The notes below the pieces were generated by a model. It worked only from the letters and a program-made list of their open reading frames with translations, ran no database searches and had not been told where the DNA came from. A program made the translations under genes and the position numbers. Shown here piece after piece: positions 1 to 12,844 of a stretch of DNA of 64,000 nt. Origin of the DNA: Ptiloglossa arizonensis (taxonomy: Eukaryota > Arthropoda > Insecta > Hymenoptera > Colletidae); contig NC_135055.1 in assembly GCF_051014685.1 (NCBI RefSeq), positions 15,984,001 to 16,048,000 of the forward strand, in the 5' to 3' direction. Each line of letters starts with the position of its first letter. Positions within the stretch are counted from its first letter, which is position 1.

Positions 1-1068
1 AAACCGCTTCCCGAATTTCCTCCGATGTTCAGCTTTATTCTAGAGAAGACTAAAAAGTCAGAGATGGTGAAACCAGGACAAGAGAGTACCTCTTCTATCA
101 TCACTCGACAATTATTCGACACTGGTTCGCGTTCAACCACTCGTGCTACTCACGTTTTAATCACACAGATGACGAAACCGAAAGAATCGTGTTGCCACGC
201 TCCTTTTAACCCAGGACTGATCCACTCTTCTTCCTACAATATGCACCTACCTTATCAACACGAATCTCCTCTGTCGCTGAAAGTAATCTTTTGGGAATTC
301 TACAATTCCTGGTACGTCTTTCGAAAGTTCTTTGCACCGATTAGCACGATCCTCGTCTCATCCCAAATCTCATCAACCGTGTCGAACCTTCGTCTACATT
401 CTAACGACGATGTCTAAATCAGAAAGACATTTGCTACCTCCACTCCTACAATTCCTCGACACTCATCCGACAACGTAACTCTTTTCCATTACTCGTCAAC
501 CCGAGATTAGACCCTCCACAATTCCGTCATTCTTGAAACGCCTTCCGAAAGTCCTCATCCTTCTTCGAATCACCTCAAACGGTACCAAATCTCCAAGTAT
601 CTGTCCCAAGAAAACCCTAAAAGATATCCGAATCGTCCTGATAGCTTCTCGATACCCCACGTTATCTTCCTTGAACACCTAGAATACCACCCAAGACAAC
701 TCTTCCTCGTGTCACCGATTAAGAAGTCTCGTGTCACGGGCAGCCATCCAACCCTCCCGAGTTTTCCCACAATGCCACGAGCATCGACACGTGTTTCTGA
801 GACCCGTTCCCGTCGCACTTGTTTCCCGAATGCTTTCTCCTAATTACGCAAACGAAACGACTCACCTCACCGAGCCAAGTTCCTCCTAATCGACGAGAGC
901 CGCTAATTAACGGTTACGAGTGAATCTCGGGGAGGAACAGGAGCCAGGCAGGTTGGTAGGGGACCGTACGGGAACGGATCGCGTGTTTGCTCTCCTCGCG
1001 TTTCGCTCGCATACCGAATTTCTTTGGAGGCCGATGCCTTCGGCCGCGACTCCATTTCTTACACCGGC
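1..1068. other. No recognisable gene
   Basis: Mixed-composition intergenic DNA that becomes GC- and CpG-rich after about 900. An ATG-initiated frame of 130 codons runs from 25 to 417 on the + strand and is open to the window edge, but its translation resembles no family I know and it lies among equally uninformative frames on both strands. I see no splice-site pattern, RNA gene or mobile element here. Confidence 0.5.
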
Positions 1069-1108
1069 CACCCGCCCGCCCGCCCGCCCGCCTGCCCGCC
1101 TGCCCGGG
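1069..1108. repeat. CCCG-type simple repeat
   Basis: Tandem CCCG/CCTG tetranucleotides embedded in a CpG-rich block of about 900-1400. It accounts for several shadow reading frames that encode Pro/Ala/Arg-rich peptides on both strands. Confidence 0.85.
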
Positions 1109-1306
1109 GAATTACGTATCCCGGATGCGCGCGATCGCGAAATCGAAACTCTCTCGGCGCACCGCCTGCACCCGGCTGACTGAAGCCCGGGTGCAACGAC
1201 CCCGGTCGCCGCGAAACTGGGACATCCTCGGCCGTTCTGCGACGTCGTCTTCACCCGCGTACACACGGTGACCCCGTTTTCCAGTTACGTCGCGAAACGA
1301 ACCGCG

Positions 1307-1350
1307 TTCGTCGTCGTCGTCGTCCTCCTCCTCGTCGTCGTCGCGTCGAC
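1307..1350. repeat. CGT/CTC trinucleotide microsatellite
   Basis: Interrupted run of CGT, then CTC, then CGT triplets. On the minus strand it would read as Asp/Glu-rich sequence, which is the low-complexity core of a spurious 99-codon frame. Confidence 0.85.
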
Positions 1351-1479
1351 CACGCGGCGCTAACCTGCGCTTCGATTTTCGAGCATCCACACCACCGCTA
1401 CCCACTACCACCCAACCCGATAACGTGGATTGCGTCAGGCCCTTTCAAGAGCAGCCTGTTGCTTTTTGAGCGACGTTAC

Positions 1480-2140
1480 TCGCGTAACTGTCACACCAAA
1501 CCGGGATAGACGAGATAGAGAATTTTTGAGACTGCTCTTGTAACTTCAAACCGGGGTAAACGTAATAGAGGTGTCACGTAAGACATTTTTTGAGAGAATA
1601 TCATAGGATGTACGAAACTTGAAGTTTGTTCTTTAAGAATAATTAGGTGAAAGCGAACCCTAAAGCGGGGTGGACGAGGTAGAGAATTTTTGAGACTGGT
1701 CGGTTCAGAGTTCTGTGTCTTGGATTAGGTGAGACAGTTTTTGGCGAGGAGATTATGGGATGCACGAGAATTGAAGTTTGTTCTTTAAGAATAATTAGGT
1801 GAAAGTGAACCCTAAAGCGGGGTGGACGAGGTAGAGAATTTTTGAGACTGGTCGGTTCGAAGTTCTATCTATTAGGTTAGGTGCGATATTTTTTTGGGAG
1901 GAAGCTATAAGACCCACGATATTTAAACTTTGTAGATCTGTTTATGTATGTTTTGTCGAGCTGGAGGAATTTTTTTAAGCACAATTACGCGAAAGTTAAC
2001 TCGAAAGCGGGGTAAATGAAACACATAACTTTCACGCCTGATCGGTTCGAAGTTTTATGTTCGTCGTTAAATTCGTTGTGAAATTTTGGGGGGAGGAGAC
2101 TAAAGAATGCACGGAACTTTAACTTTGTAGATCCATTTAT
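1480..2140. repeat. Degenerate tandem array, unit about 150 bp
   Basis: The segment starting GAAGTTTGTTCTTTAAGAAT at 1621 recurs nearly unchanged at 1773 (spacing 152 bp). Both copies carry the same CTAAAGCGGGGTGGACGAGG core and the 'GAGACTGGTCGGTTC' end. More diverged copies are visible before (about 1500-1610) and after (about 1920-2100). There is no coding potential. The central two copies are much closer to each other than to the flanking ones, suggesting recent duplication within an old array. Confidence 0.85.
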
Positions 2141-4029
2141 TTATTTCGTCGAAATGTAGGAAAATCTTTGAGAACAAATAAATGATTTCGGTACAGTAAT
2201 ACCTAATAGCACGGAAATTGTTATACTTACGCTACGATAACTCTCATTCGCACCCTCTTTAAAATTGTAGAGAAAAGTTATTTCACGATTCACCCACCCG
2301 AACCTATGACTAATAGCATCGCTATCGTGAAAACGCAATTTATAAACGAACAGACGGATTTCTCTCACGTCGAAACCAATACTCAGAGGATTCTTTATAG
2401 CTACCTGCAGTACAGCGATTTATTCACGACGTTTATTCGATCGAATAAATTAAATTTTGATTTGTTCCCTGCGAAGTTCCATCGTACATTTCAAATACAA
2501 ATCTGTCTTCGATGGACGGAAAATGATTTGTTCGCACGATTCAAAGTACTAAATAAAACGTAACCTTTGAATTTAACTTTCAAAAAGAACCATACTATAT
2601 TCGATAAGAAAATTCTACTTACCACAACGAGTAAACCAATTCTTTCAATTTTATTCGCAACTTTCGAACAGAACTACACACCAACTGTTAAATTCAATTT
2701 GTCACAAATAGAGAATAATTCTTTCAAATTTCGTATACAATTACTCAAATAAAAAACTACACCATATTTAACGATTAAATTCTAATTTATCCCGAGTAGA
2801 ACAATTCTTTCAATTTTATTCGCAACAATAAGAAAAGTAATCGTACACTTACCTGTCAAATCGGAGTTAGAAGAAACATTTCCACGCAATAAACAATTCC
2901 CGGAATTGTAATCTTCCGAGTCTCATCCATCGAGGAACGAAATCGTTCGAATTCCTCGGTTATCTCACGGCCAATGTAAATATCCCGATTTCGAAACAAA
3001 AGGTGACAACCAGTCAACGAGGAGTATCAAGGTCCGTGTTTCCATTTTCACCGTTTCTTACCATCAGTCCACTGTTCGCCGGTTAATGCACTTTGCTCTT
3101 TCCTGGTTTGTACGTTTCGAGAGCTGACGCAACGGTAGGATTTCGCGTACGCGTGTGTAACGATAGTTCGTGAGGTAATTAGTGTGAATCTGCTTCCTTC
3201 TTACGTTACCGTACCGTGATAACTTCGAACTTAATTAATGTAATTAAGATCGGGGGCCGGTTTTGCGTTCGGTGGGGCGCCTCGAGCACTCGTTCCTCTT
3301 TTCTTTTTCATTATCTGTTCTTATTAATCGCACCGGTTCGCGGAATCGCTTTTGAAACCAGTTTCGTCGTCGGGACGCGTCACGAACGAGATCGAAGCGG
3401 ACGGACGTTTCTTCCGAGCGATATCACGGGCCTAGGTAGGATAGTTATCGGTGCATTTATCCAGCAAACAGCTCGATCGCGCCTGGAATATTACGACCTC
3501 CCTGGAAAATATTACTCAATTTCGTTTCCTTTGCTTCCGGTTGCTTTTCAACGAAATATACTATACCGTAGCAAAGCGTTCGAACTCGATTGTAACGAGA
3601 TCACGGTTGTCGCGAGCATGGAGTATAAAATTACCAACCGAGGTGTCTTTAACATCGAGTGTATTCTAATTTATACGAGCTTATTAATGCAAAGTTAATA
3701 ATATAATTATCTTGAATTTTTTTTTAGAAAACTATCGTCGCATTGATAGAGTAACGATTACGAACGTGTGCGATAAATAATATTATTGGAAAGTGTATTT
3801 GATACTGATCAAAGAAATGCATGCAGTTCTCCTTTTCAAAAATCGAGCTTGTAAAGAAATGATCATTTTACGATAGAATCTATTGTTCGCCTGGAATAGA
3901 AGGTGAATAAATTTTTATCCGGGGCAGAAGTTTCAAATAACGAATACGAGACGACGACTTTTCGTTCGATCACTTTGTTAAAAATTATTGTTCGAATTAC
4001 ACGTTCGTACAGTTCGTACTTTTTATTCA
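2141..4029. other. Intergenic, no gene seen
   Basis: AT-rich DNA. Between about 2440 and 2840 there are diverged repeats of roughly 80 bp sharing the core CAATTCTTTCAATTTTATTC (for example near 2640 and 2802). A GC-richer patch at 3120-3450 contains open frames without recognisable products. Nothing else could be supported. Confidence 0.5.
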
Positions 4030-4700
4030 TCTTTTATCGGAAAATTAAAATTTCTACCCATTTGGTCGCTTCGCTGGAAATCATTATTTGGAGAAATTTA
4101 TATCTAGATAGAATTTTCGAGTTACCTACGCTCTTATCGCAAAATTAAAATTCCTTTCTATCCGATTACATTACTAAAAATTATTATTTAGAGAAATTTA
4201 CATCCGGATAGAATGTTCAAGTTACTTACGCTCACATTTGTCTCTTATCGCAAAATTAAAATTCCTTCCTATCCGATTACATTACCAAAAATTATTATTT
4301 GGAAAAATTTATATACAGATAAAATTTTCGAGTTACATTTGCCTTTTTTCGCAAAATTAAAATTCCTTCCCATCCGATCACATTACCAAAAATTATAATT
4401 TAGAAAAATTTACATCCAGATAAAATTTTCGAGTTACTTTACTCACATTTACCATTTTTCGCAAAATTAAAATTCCTTCCCATCCGATCATATTACCAAA
4501 AATTATTATTTAGAAAAATTCCCATCTAAACGAAAGTTTCGAATTTCCTACAATCTTTTCATTCTTCTACCAAAAACTTAAAATTCCTTCCCATCCGATC
4601 ACATTACCAAAAATTATTATTTAGAAAAATTCCCATCCAAACGAAAGTTTCGAATTACCTACAATCTTTTCATTCCTCTACCAAAGAATTAAAATTCCTC
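4030..4700. repeat. Tandem array, unit about 100-112 bp, about 7 copies
   Basis: The core GCAAAATTAAAATTCCTTCC recurs near 4138, 4249, 4350 and 4460, with more diverged copies near 4037, 4572 and 4688. Each is followed by 'CATCCGAT...ATTACCAAAAATTATTATTT' and a GATAGAATTTTCGAGTTAC-like segment. The array is AT-rich and non-coding. Outer copies are the most diverged. Confidence 0.9.
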
Positions 4701-6219
4701 TCCTAAAAGAATCCCATTTAAAACAGCACTTTTTATCCAGTTCGTACTCCGAACGATTTTCCAACCTATCGAGGAATCGATGCCACGAGATGAATAATTT
4801 TCCCGGAACGCTCTGATATTTTTCTCCGAACGCGTCCTTTTATTTCTTTTTTTTTTCTTTTTTTTCTGCCCGGATTCGTTTTTCCGTTTCCTGTCGCGTT
4901 GGTGTTGACACGCGCCGACCTTTTACGGTTTTATCGGCTCGTCTGTGAACTCTCCCGTTTCGTTTTGTTCGTCTGGCGCGGGACGATTCTCAATGGCCGT
5001 GTCACGTTGTACGTAGCTCAGCACGTGCACGCTCGAATCTCGGAAATTCGTCTCAGTTTTACGACTCGTAGCGCGCGAAAGCAGTCGCGAAGCTACGGAT
5101 CCTTTGACACGGTCGTTAACCCCCGACTGCCAGGCTCGGAACACTTGTTACTTAACCGGCTGGCCGGGGTTAACTCGATTGCGATCGAAATATTACACGG
5201 AACGTGCTCCAGTAATGATATTATGAAACTTATTACGAAACTGCGAACCGATGGAAAGAATCGCTGAACGTGAACGATAAATAAAACAGCCACGACGAAT
5301 CTAACGGTGATCCCGCATCGGGGAGATTAATATAATATTACGGAGACCTTGTCGGGTAAATTTCGAGTATAAATTCTCGTTTCGATAACGACGATAGCCA
5401 GAACCGAGTTTGAACACTTTGGTAGAACACCTAGGCAAACATAAGGGGTGTCTGCACGCTAGATAACAGTTGGTAGACCAAACAACGAGAACAAATAAAT
5501 TTTTATCGTTCGGATTACTTACAATTCAAACGAGACTAGACCTTGCGAAGGGAAACGTGACTTATGTAATTTGTGATATTTTCTTTTTTTCATTATTATT
5601 AGTGGTATCATTGTTTAATAATTGAATCGATTTTCAACTCGGTGTAGTAGGTTTCGTCGTTTTGGAATATTAAGAAGGAAGGAAATATTTGACTCGCGTG
5701 TAATTTTGTTTATTTTCGTGCGTCGTTCATTTATCGAGGGAGAATTCGATCTTTTAACGAGGCAACGCCGGATGTACTGTTACGCACAGTACAATGCGCG
5801 TGGTATTTCGATCGAGTGTTCAATATCGAGGAATCTTCACGGAGTTACGAATTCTACGCAATGGGAACGACTGACCTTAATCTTCTAATTATACTAAACA
5901 GTGTGCGTAACTCGACTTACGTCAACGCTGAATTTACTTCCGACGATACTATTAACTGTGAAATTAATACAGGGGAAAAAATGGTCGATAAACGATAAAT
6001 CCAACGTATTGTTCATTGGTAATTGAAATTCTCGAAGCTTTATCCAAAGTTCAATGGCAAATCAAAGATCGAGATAATTGTTCGAACAAACGATCGTTTG
6101 TAACGTTCAGAAACTAAAGAGAATAATCCTGAGAAAGAATAGTTGTAAAATTCACCGTATAATAACATTATTGTAAAGCACAGCTTCTCAATATATAATA
6201 AATTTTATCATTTACATGC
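4701..6219. other. Intergenic, no gene seen
   Basis: Poly-T/CT tract at about 4840-4866, then a GC-richer block (about 4880-5290) with open frames on both strands and no recognisable protein. From 5300 to 6219 the DNA is AT-rich without obvious structure. Confidence 0.5.
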
Positions 6220-6545
6220 AGTGGATAATATCATTTTTTGAAAACTGTTGTTACGCTAGATTGTCCAACAATTGCTCGAATGTGTAATTTCCTTAATATG
6301 TAATCACTCGATTGTCTTTGTGTACTGGAAGAAAAAATGAAAAAGAAAGTAATTTAAAAATACAAACTCGAAATGGAACAATCTTGAAAAAAAAAATAGT
6401 CTCAAAATTCACCGAATGAAATCACTTTTCGAAAACTGTCGTTACGCTGAATTGTCCAACAATTGCTCGAATTTTCCTCGATGATCACTCGATCGCTTTT
6501 GTGCACTGGAAAAAAAAAAAATAATTGAAAAATACAAACTCGAAA
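6220..6545. repeat. Direct duplication of about 120 bp, spacing about 195 bp
   Basis: The segment around 6240-6370 (AAAACTGTTGTTACGCTAGA, then 'TTGTCCAACAATTGCTCGAAT', then 'GTGTACTGGAAGAAAAAA') is repeated at about 6430-6545 with substitutions and small indels. Both copies end in 'AATACAAACTCGAAA'. This is an old two-copy tandem duplication without coding content. Confidence 0.8.
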
Positions 6546-7129
6546 GACTACGTAACGTTGAAAACGTTTCCGAAAACGAGTGGGTCGTTTCGTCCTCGAC
6601 GTTTAATGATTAATCGCTGAACTCACATTGAAGTAACGTAATCTCGGACTCGGTAATTCGTCGGTCCAAAGGCGCGCGATTTTTTTGCGTTTTTATCTTT
6701 TCAATTTATCCAGCGTTCGAATCGCTAATCGAACGAGTCGGTTTTCGAGATAAAACGTTCCGGTTGGAACGCAACTCGCCCGGTCGCTGGTTGCGCGCTG
6801 ATCGAATGGGAACTTTTCCTCCGCGGTTGTTGTTCATTTTTTTTTCTTTTTTTTTTTCTCTTCTTTTCTCTTCTTTTCTTTCCCCCCATTATAATTCACG
6901 GCGTGCGTGCGTGCGCGCGCACGCGGCGATCGCTTTCATTTTCTACGCACCGTTACGAGACTGGAGGACGCGTCGCGACGACGTATTTTCGCCTTCTCCC
7001 TTTTCGTCGGCGGACGTCTCGTTTTCTCTTTCCGCTTTCATTAAATCCGCGCGCGCGAGTTTCCTCGAACCGTGGCTCGAGGAAGAGAGTAAAAGTTTTC
7101 TACCGAACAACGTGCTACAAGTGTAATCT
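6546..7129. other. Intergenic, no gene seen
   Basis: GC-richer stretch with a pyrimidine tract at about 6838-6890 and an alternating GCGTGCGTGC/GCGCGC patch near 6903-6925. Overlapping frames in several registers give Arg/Ser/Phe-rich translations. None resembles a known family. Confidence 0.5.
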
Positions 7130-7850
7130 TCATCGATTGTATATTTTTTCGTGTAATTTTCGATTCTTCGAGAGGAATTTTTAATTCGAACTCCCCCCGT
7201 ACCATTTTTGAAATTGTAGATTGAAAAATTGTAAACAAATGGACTATGTTAACTTGGATTTTATATTTCTTCGCGTAATTTTCGATTCTTTAAGAAGAAT
7301 TTTTAATTTGAACTCCCTCCACCCACTTTTGAAATTGTAGATTGAAAAATTGTAAACAAATGGACTCTGTTAACTCAGATTTTATATTTCTTCGCGTAAT
7401 TTTTGATTCTTTAAGAAGAATTTTTAATTCGAACTCCCTCCACCCACTTTTGAAATTGTAGATTGAAAAATTGTAAACAAATGGACTATGTCAACTTAGA
7501 TTTTATATTTCTTCGCGTAATTTTCGATTCTTTAAGAAGAATTTTTAATTTGAACTCCACCCTCCCATTTTTGAAATTGTAGATTGAAAAATTGTAAACA
7601 AATAGACTGTGTCACCTTAGATTCTATATTTCTTTGCATAATTTTTGATTCCCCAAGGATTTTGGATTTTTAATTCAAACTCCACTTCCACTTTTGAAAT
7701 TGTAAATCGAAAAATTGTAAACAAATAGACTGTGTCACCTTAGATTCTATATTTCTTTGCATAATTTTTGATTCCCCAAGGATTTTGGATTTTTAATTCA
7801 AACTCCACTTCCACTTTTGAAATTGTAAATTAAATAATTGTGAACAAATG
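7130..7850. repeat. Tandem array, unit about 121 bp, 6 copies
   Basis: The motif CGCGTAATTTT/TGCATAATTTT occurs near 7150, 7272, 7393, 7514, 7635 and 7759, an almost constant spacing of 121-122 bp. Each unit also holds 'GAAATTGTAGATTGAAAAATT' and 'GTAAACAAATGGACT'. The last two copies share their own variants (CCCCAAGGATTTTGG), so they duplicated together more recently. AT-rich, non-coding. Confidence 0.95.
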
Positions 7851-9074
7851 AAGTGTACTTCCTTTGAATTACTCGAATAAAATTAGAGACAATGCAATGG
7901 TATATTTTACACGTTACTTAAGGGATGTTTGGATGTATTTAATAAAAATCGAAATCGCGATTAAAAGAAGAAAATTATCCACTCGTGGTGTGCCACTGTC
8001 ACAAGTTTCTTTGCAATTTACATTTCTTCTTTGTGAAAGTTTCTATTGCTTAATATCCAATTCAATTGTCACTCAGGACACGTGGTTAACTTTCGAGGTT
8101 TCCACAAATAAAATAAATTGTCCGTATCACCACATCGAGGTGGATTTGGACATCTGTGTTGACCCAGCAAACCCACGAGCCCTGTACAAAACCATTTTAT
8201 ACAATACTGCTTCGCAAGTTGTCACCGAAATGAGACACATTAAAAGCGAATGAAATAAAATTAGACAACTTAATAATTCGAAACAAATAATTCCTCGAAT
8301 TTGAATTTTAAAAAGTTTAGAATTCTATTTTTCCTAAAAATCCAATTGAATCTTTCAAATTGCAGAACAGTGGAATTTTTAATGCAGACCAATAAAAAGT
8401 TTCTAAATTTATAATATATATATACACACAATTTTTCAATTTTTGTACATTACTTTCCCCACTGTGCGTCGATTCGATTGCACTGTACACCTCCGGCGAT
8501 ACGAAGAAAAATTGCATAAAATTAACGTAAGAGTGTATACGGCGCCATTTAATTTTACCCCGTGAAATTGTCTTCAATCTCCGACCATTTTATGGTACTT
8601 AATCCTCTTACGCTTGGAACGCGAGATCGTTCGAGTTTCCGGAAGCGTCGTTTCCAGAACGTTCGGCGCGCGAGGGTGGTTCAACGTTGAGATGCACCTG
8701 CATCGGCTATTATCGTGATTGAACGAAGTGTACACCAAATTGCAGCGATCGAATACGTCGTTCTATTATCCCGACGATGGTCTCTCATCGTGGAGACGCG
8801 CGACAGAAGTTTCGAGATGGTTCCAGGGCTTCGACGCCGGTGTACGTCGAAGAGTCGGTCACGCCACGAGCGTCGTCGCGACGTCAGGTTGCGGGGACGC
8901 CGGTTGCACGCGAAAAAGCACCTACACGTTGGTCGTTACTGAAATTGAACGGTGCACACTAAATCGCGTGCTGTTCCCTAGGCCCGTACGCGACTCGATG
9001 TCGCCTACGTGCAATTATCATCGTGATTGTTGCAGCGTCGCGTGCGTTTGTCGACCGCATAATTTGCGTCCCCC
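7851..9074. other. Intergenic, no gene seen
   Basis: AT-rich to about 8590, with a short TA/CA microsatellite at about 8411-8430, then a GC-richer block (8600-9070). A 129-codon frame (7864-8253) and a 191-codon frame (8719-9294) exist on the + strand, but they start with non-ATG codons and match nothing I recognise. Confidence 0.5.
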
Positions 9075-9475
9075 ATTCGCCACTTTCCCCATTCTTTCTC
9101 CGTTCCCTTTTCTATCGGGTCACTACGAACATTTAACAAATTTTTTCCCCTTGAAAATAACTCCAAAGAGAATTCTACCCGAATTTTTTATTTTATTTTT
9201 CTTTAGAAGTTTGCACAATTTTTCTTCTCTACTTTCACCACTTTCTTCGTTCCTTCTCCGTTCTCTTTTCTATCGGGTCGCTACGAACATTTAACAATTT
9301 TTTCCCCTTGAAAATACCACCGAAAAGAATTATACCCGAATTTTCGATTTTACTTTTCGTTGGAAGTTTGCAAAATTCTCATCCTCCACTTTCTTTATTC
9401 TTTCTTCGTTCTCCTTTATATCGGATCATTCGAAATATTTAAGAATTTCTTTCCCCCTTTAAAATCACACACCAG
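9075..9475. repeat. Tandem array, unit about 150-158 bp, about 2.7 copies
   Basis: CTATCGGGTC (or TATCGGATC) followed by '(A)CTACGAACATTTAACAA' and 'TTTTTCCCCTTGAAAATA' occurs near 9112, 9270 and 9417. Spacer segments with 'GAATTnTACCCGAATTTT' and 'GAAGTTTGCAnAATT' also repeat. Non-coding. Confidence 0.88.
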
Positions 9476-9640
9476 ATGCTACGAAGTCCGTGCGTGTGAA
9501 CCCCGATTTGGGCAATTTGTACTCTACGATCGTCTCGTTTTCTCGAAACTATTTGAATGTTGTCCAGAGTAGGCAGTTACCGATACCTAACCTCTGTAGG
9601 TAATATTTCACTCACCGTGTAACAGTTGTCGAGTAACCAT
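9476..9640 (+). repeat. Direct repeat copy 1 (about 165 bp)
   Basis: Shares with 9797-9962 the blocks 'GAGTCCGTGC'/'AAGTCCGTGC', 'ACCCCGATTTGGGC', 'CTCTACGATCG', 'GGCAGTTA', 'ATACCTAACCT' and 'GTGTAACAGTTGTCGAGTAAC'. The order is the same and the spacing nearly the same, which indicates a segmental duplication with about 155 bp of unrelated sequence between copies. Confidence 0.85.
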
Positions 9641-9796
9641 GGTTTTATTATTAATATTCGTTTCTATAGAATACTTTAAATTCATGGACTAGCTTGATAT
9701 CTCTACGAAAGTCATACACTGGATTTATATCTATCATTTGCATTCTAAACACACCTCGAGGTATTTCTGGAACGTTCCAGGTACGCATATTTAGAA

Positions 9797-9962
9797 GTGC
9801 AACGGAGTCCGTGCACGTGGACCCCGATTTGGGCCATTTGCACTCTACGATCGATCAGTCTTCACGAAACTTCTCGAATATTATCCATAGGCAGTTATTA
9901 ATACCTAACCTTTGTAGTTAATGTTTTTACTCGTCGTGTAACAGTTGTCGAGTAACATAGTC
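9797..9962 (+). repeat. Direct repeat copy 2 (about 165 bp)
   Basis: Partner of 9476-9640; same block order, diverged by substitutions and a few indels. The last 20 or so bases (CGTGTAACAGTTGTCGAGTA) are identical between the copies. Confidence 0.85.
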
Positions 9963-10726
9963 GCTTTCCAGTTATAAACGAATCGATCGTGCGTTCTCTT
10001 CTTCCTGTTACGTCCTTCGGTGAAAGGCAAGTCGTCGATAAAGATAAGTTTGACCACCGGTGCAACTTTGCGAATAATTCGATAGAGATTTTTTTTTTTT
10101 ATTCAAGACTACAATCATTTATCTGTAGCCACAATTTACAAGTTGCACGCCGTTCGAGTAGAGGTGAGAATAATATTACGTTGCTTGTAAATGATCCGTT
10201 CCGTCGGTTAACATAATAACCGAACGTAGAACGTTGAAGTTTCGAAGGCAACTTCTACTCGGAGTCAAACTATACTTACGTTCACCAACGTTGCTTATGA
10301 CTGTTTTCCATGTTTCTACGAAGCAAAACAACTGCGTGTAGTTTCTTCGTTATAAAACTTTTCGCATTAAATAAAAACTCGTAAAGCAGACCGTAGACGG
10401 AGTGGATTGTATCGTGTTTATCGCTGGTACGGATGCTTGTACAATTTTGTCAAAATTTGAACGAAAAATTAACTCGCAAAGCTAGAATTTCATAATGGTT
10501 TCAATTATACCGTTCGAAAGGTGTAAACCGTAATTTTAAAAAGAAAGATAAGAGGACCTTGATGTTTATCTATCCATAATTGAGGGAAAACAAATTTCAT
10601 ATTGATGGTTTGCAATATTTATTACCTGGTATTTTGCGAAAAACTCAACCGTTAGAATTAACACGTCGGACTTGCTAATATTTTTCAATTACAATTTTTG
10701 AATTACTCCAATTCGAAATATCGACA
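9963..10726. other. Intergenic, no gene seen
   Basis: AT-rich DNA with a 10-base or longer poly-T near 10092. No open frame of interest and no repeat structure noticed. Confidence 0.5.
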
Positions 10727-11075
10727 TTACAAATCGACGTTCTCAAATATTAAATTGTGAAAAATTCAAACAAAATATCAATTTTTCTTTCCAATTTAAA
10801 TTCCCAAAAACGATACGTTCGGACCTCATTTCAATCATTTTATCACAATATTACAAATCAATGTACTCAAATGTTAAATTCAAAAAATCCAAACAAGATA
10901 TCCATTTTTCTTTCCAATTCGAAAATTCCCAAAACCGATACGTTCGGACCTCGTTTCAATAATTTTATCACAATATTACAAATCAATGTACTCAAATATT
11001 AAATTCAAAAAAATCCAAACAAAATATCAATTTTTCTTTCCAATTTAAAAATTCCCAAAAAACGACACGTTCGAA
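10727..11075. repeat. Tandem array, unit about 124 bp, about 2.8 copies
   Basis: TTACAAATCnAnGT starts copies at 10727, 10851 and about 10975 (spacing 124-125). Each includes 'CAAATATTAAATT', 'TTTTTCTTTCCAATT' and 'GATACGTTCGGACCTC'. The copies are highly similar, so the array is fairly young. It produces a spurious 81-codon frame with internal repetition. Confidence 0.93.
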
Positions 11076-12844
11076 GAAAAAGGGGGAGTGGGTAACCGTT
11101 AAAATTTCAATCGTAGTTCTCCAAAGCGTCGTGATCGCGCGATGCGTTCGTCAGTCTCGCGGTTCACCATTCTAAAGTGCAAAGTTCCACGGGCGAGTTG
11201 CATCATTTATCACGCAAAATCGCACCTACCGTGGACTACGTATGGATTTTCCGTAGGTACGCGGGTTATAACGTTGAGTACTTATAATTTACAATATACC
11301 CATAACGTGTGTCGTTCCCGTTCAGCGTATATTTTACCGACTAAAGCTCGGTTTATCCTTGGCGCTCGTGCAGCCCGGATTTAAATTATTTAAAACGGAC
11401 GTGACGGTGGACGCGGTTGTTTGATTTGCACGACTGATGCTGAACAGAGACCCCCGTGGATGTATCGACGTTTAACGGGGTAACGTTTCGAAACGAACGA
11501 TGCGTCGTACGTGGAAACGGAAGAATTTCTTTGGTTTTCCGTGTGGAGCAAGAGCAAACGAATAATCCACTCGGTTTTCAACCGTGTTCTGTGCACGAAC
11601 GAGGGTTGAGACACTTCGTCAGGTGTTCCACCGTACGGAGGTTTCTCTAGCAGAAGGATTTCAATTTTTAATGTAGGTCACCGGTGAAATCACCGCATCG
11701 GTAGGAATACACGCGTATTTAACGCTAAATACAAGTTGAAGACGAAATTCTCACGTGTTCGATACGAAGTTGAGAAACACGATTCAAATAATATCGAGTG
11801 TCACGGGACATTGTGCGAGGGAGGTGAATTTTTGACGTAGGTCACTGACGTGATCGTTGTAGGGAAGAAATTTATATTTGTAGTGAGATAAGAGTTACGG
11901 AAATGATGTAAGATAATTTAAATAGTAATATCGTAATTGGATGTTTTTGTATAAATTTGGTCTTCTTGGGTAAAAGTATAAAGAAAGAAGAGGAAGAAGC
12001 AGTTGTTTAAATATAATATATAAATCATCGATGCAACCGAGTTACCGTTTACCTTAAGGAGTTCGAATTGGGGATACGAATGGTAAAGTTTAATGTTTCA
12101 ATTAGTCTCGTGTCGATTATTGTAATTTTTTTGTTGAAAAGGTGACGAGTCACTTTAGTATAAATAATTTATCACACGTGTCGATCACGTAGTCACTACC
12201 GAGGAGGTTAGCCTAAACTCGGCTTCGTGTACACGACTTATACTTCCACACGTATTCATAAATCTCTCGCATACTCGTACAACAGATAATCCATTTGCGA
12301 AGCCTCTGTTTCCGTGTTGTTCAGTCTTGTGAATTCTTGGTTTCTAAGATTCCAAAGTGTTGCGTATTAAGTTACGCTAGCTGACGATCACAAATACGAT
12401 TAGGTCTTAAAACTCGCGTTTAGATTCTATATAGCTTCTTAAATGAGCTCGAAAATCGTAAATGTATTACAATTATTCTCAACGTGGACTTTAAACCTAA
12501 CGTTCTCGGGTGCACGATTTGTGCAGCTAAATTTACCATGATTCTCCAAACGTTTTCTTAACACTGGACTTGGAACACAGAGATCAATTGTTTCTGGGAC
12601 TTGTGAACACGTTTATTTAAATATTGAAAAGTGATAAGGAATTCTAAACATTTTTAAAAACGTTAGTTCTACAAATAGGATTGTAATCGATAATTACCAT
12701 AGACACTCTCATGTATTTATCATTATACAGAAATGTGTTCTGTACTTTGTCCAAGACATATTTAATGTAATTTCAGTTGCCCGAAGTATAATCTTTTAAA
12801 GAATAATCAGAGAATTACATTTTCGAAAAGTTAAAGTCTCAGTT
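11076..12844. other. Intergenic, no gene seen
   Basis: Mixed composition. A GC-richer part (11100-11660) has short frames on both strands without recognisable products. AT-rich from about 11870. No RNA gene or mobile element recognised. Confidence 0.5.

Noticed and set aside
1621..2060. GGTCGGTTCGAAGTTC segments considered as tRNA T-loops
   Set aside because: They recur as part of a tandem repeat and lack a matching acceptor stem, D-arm and anticodon arm.
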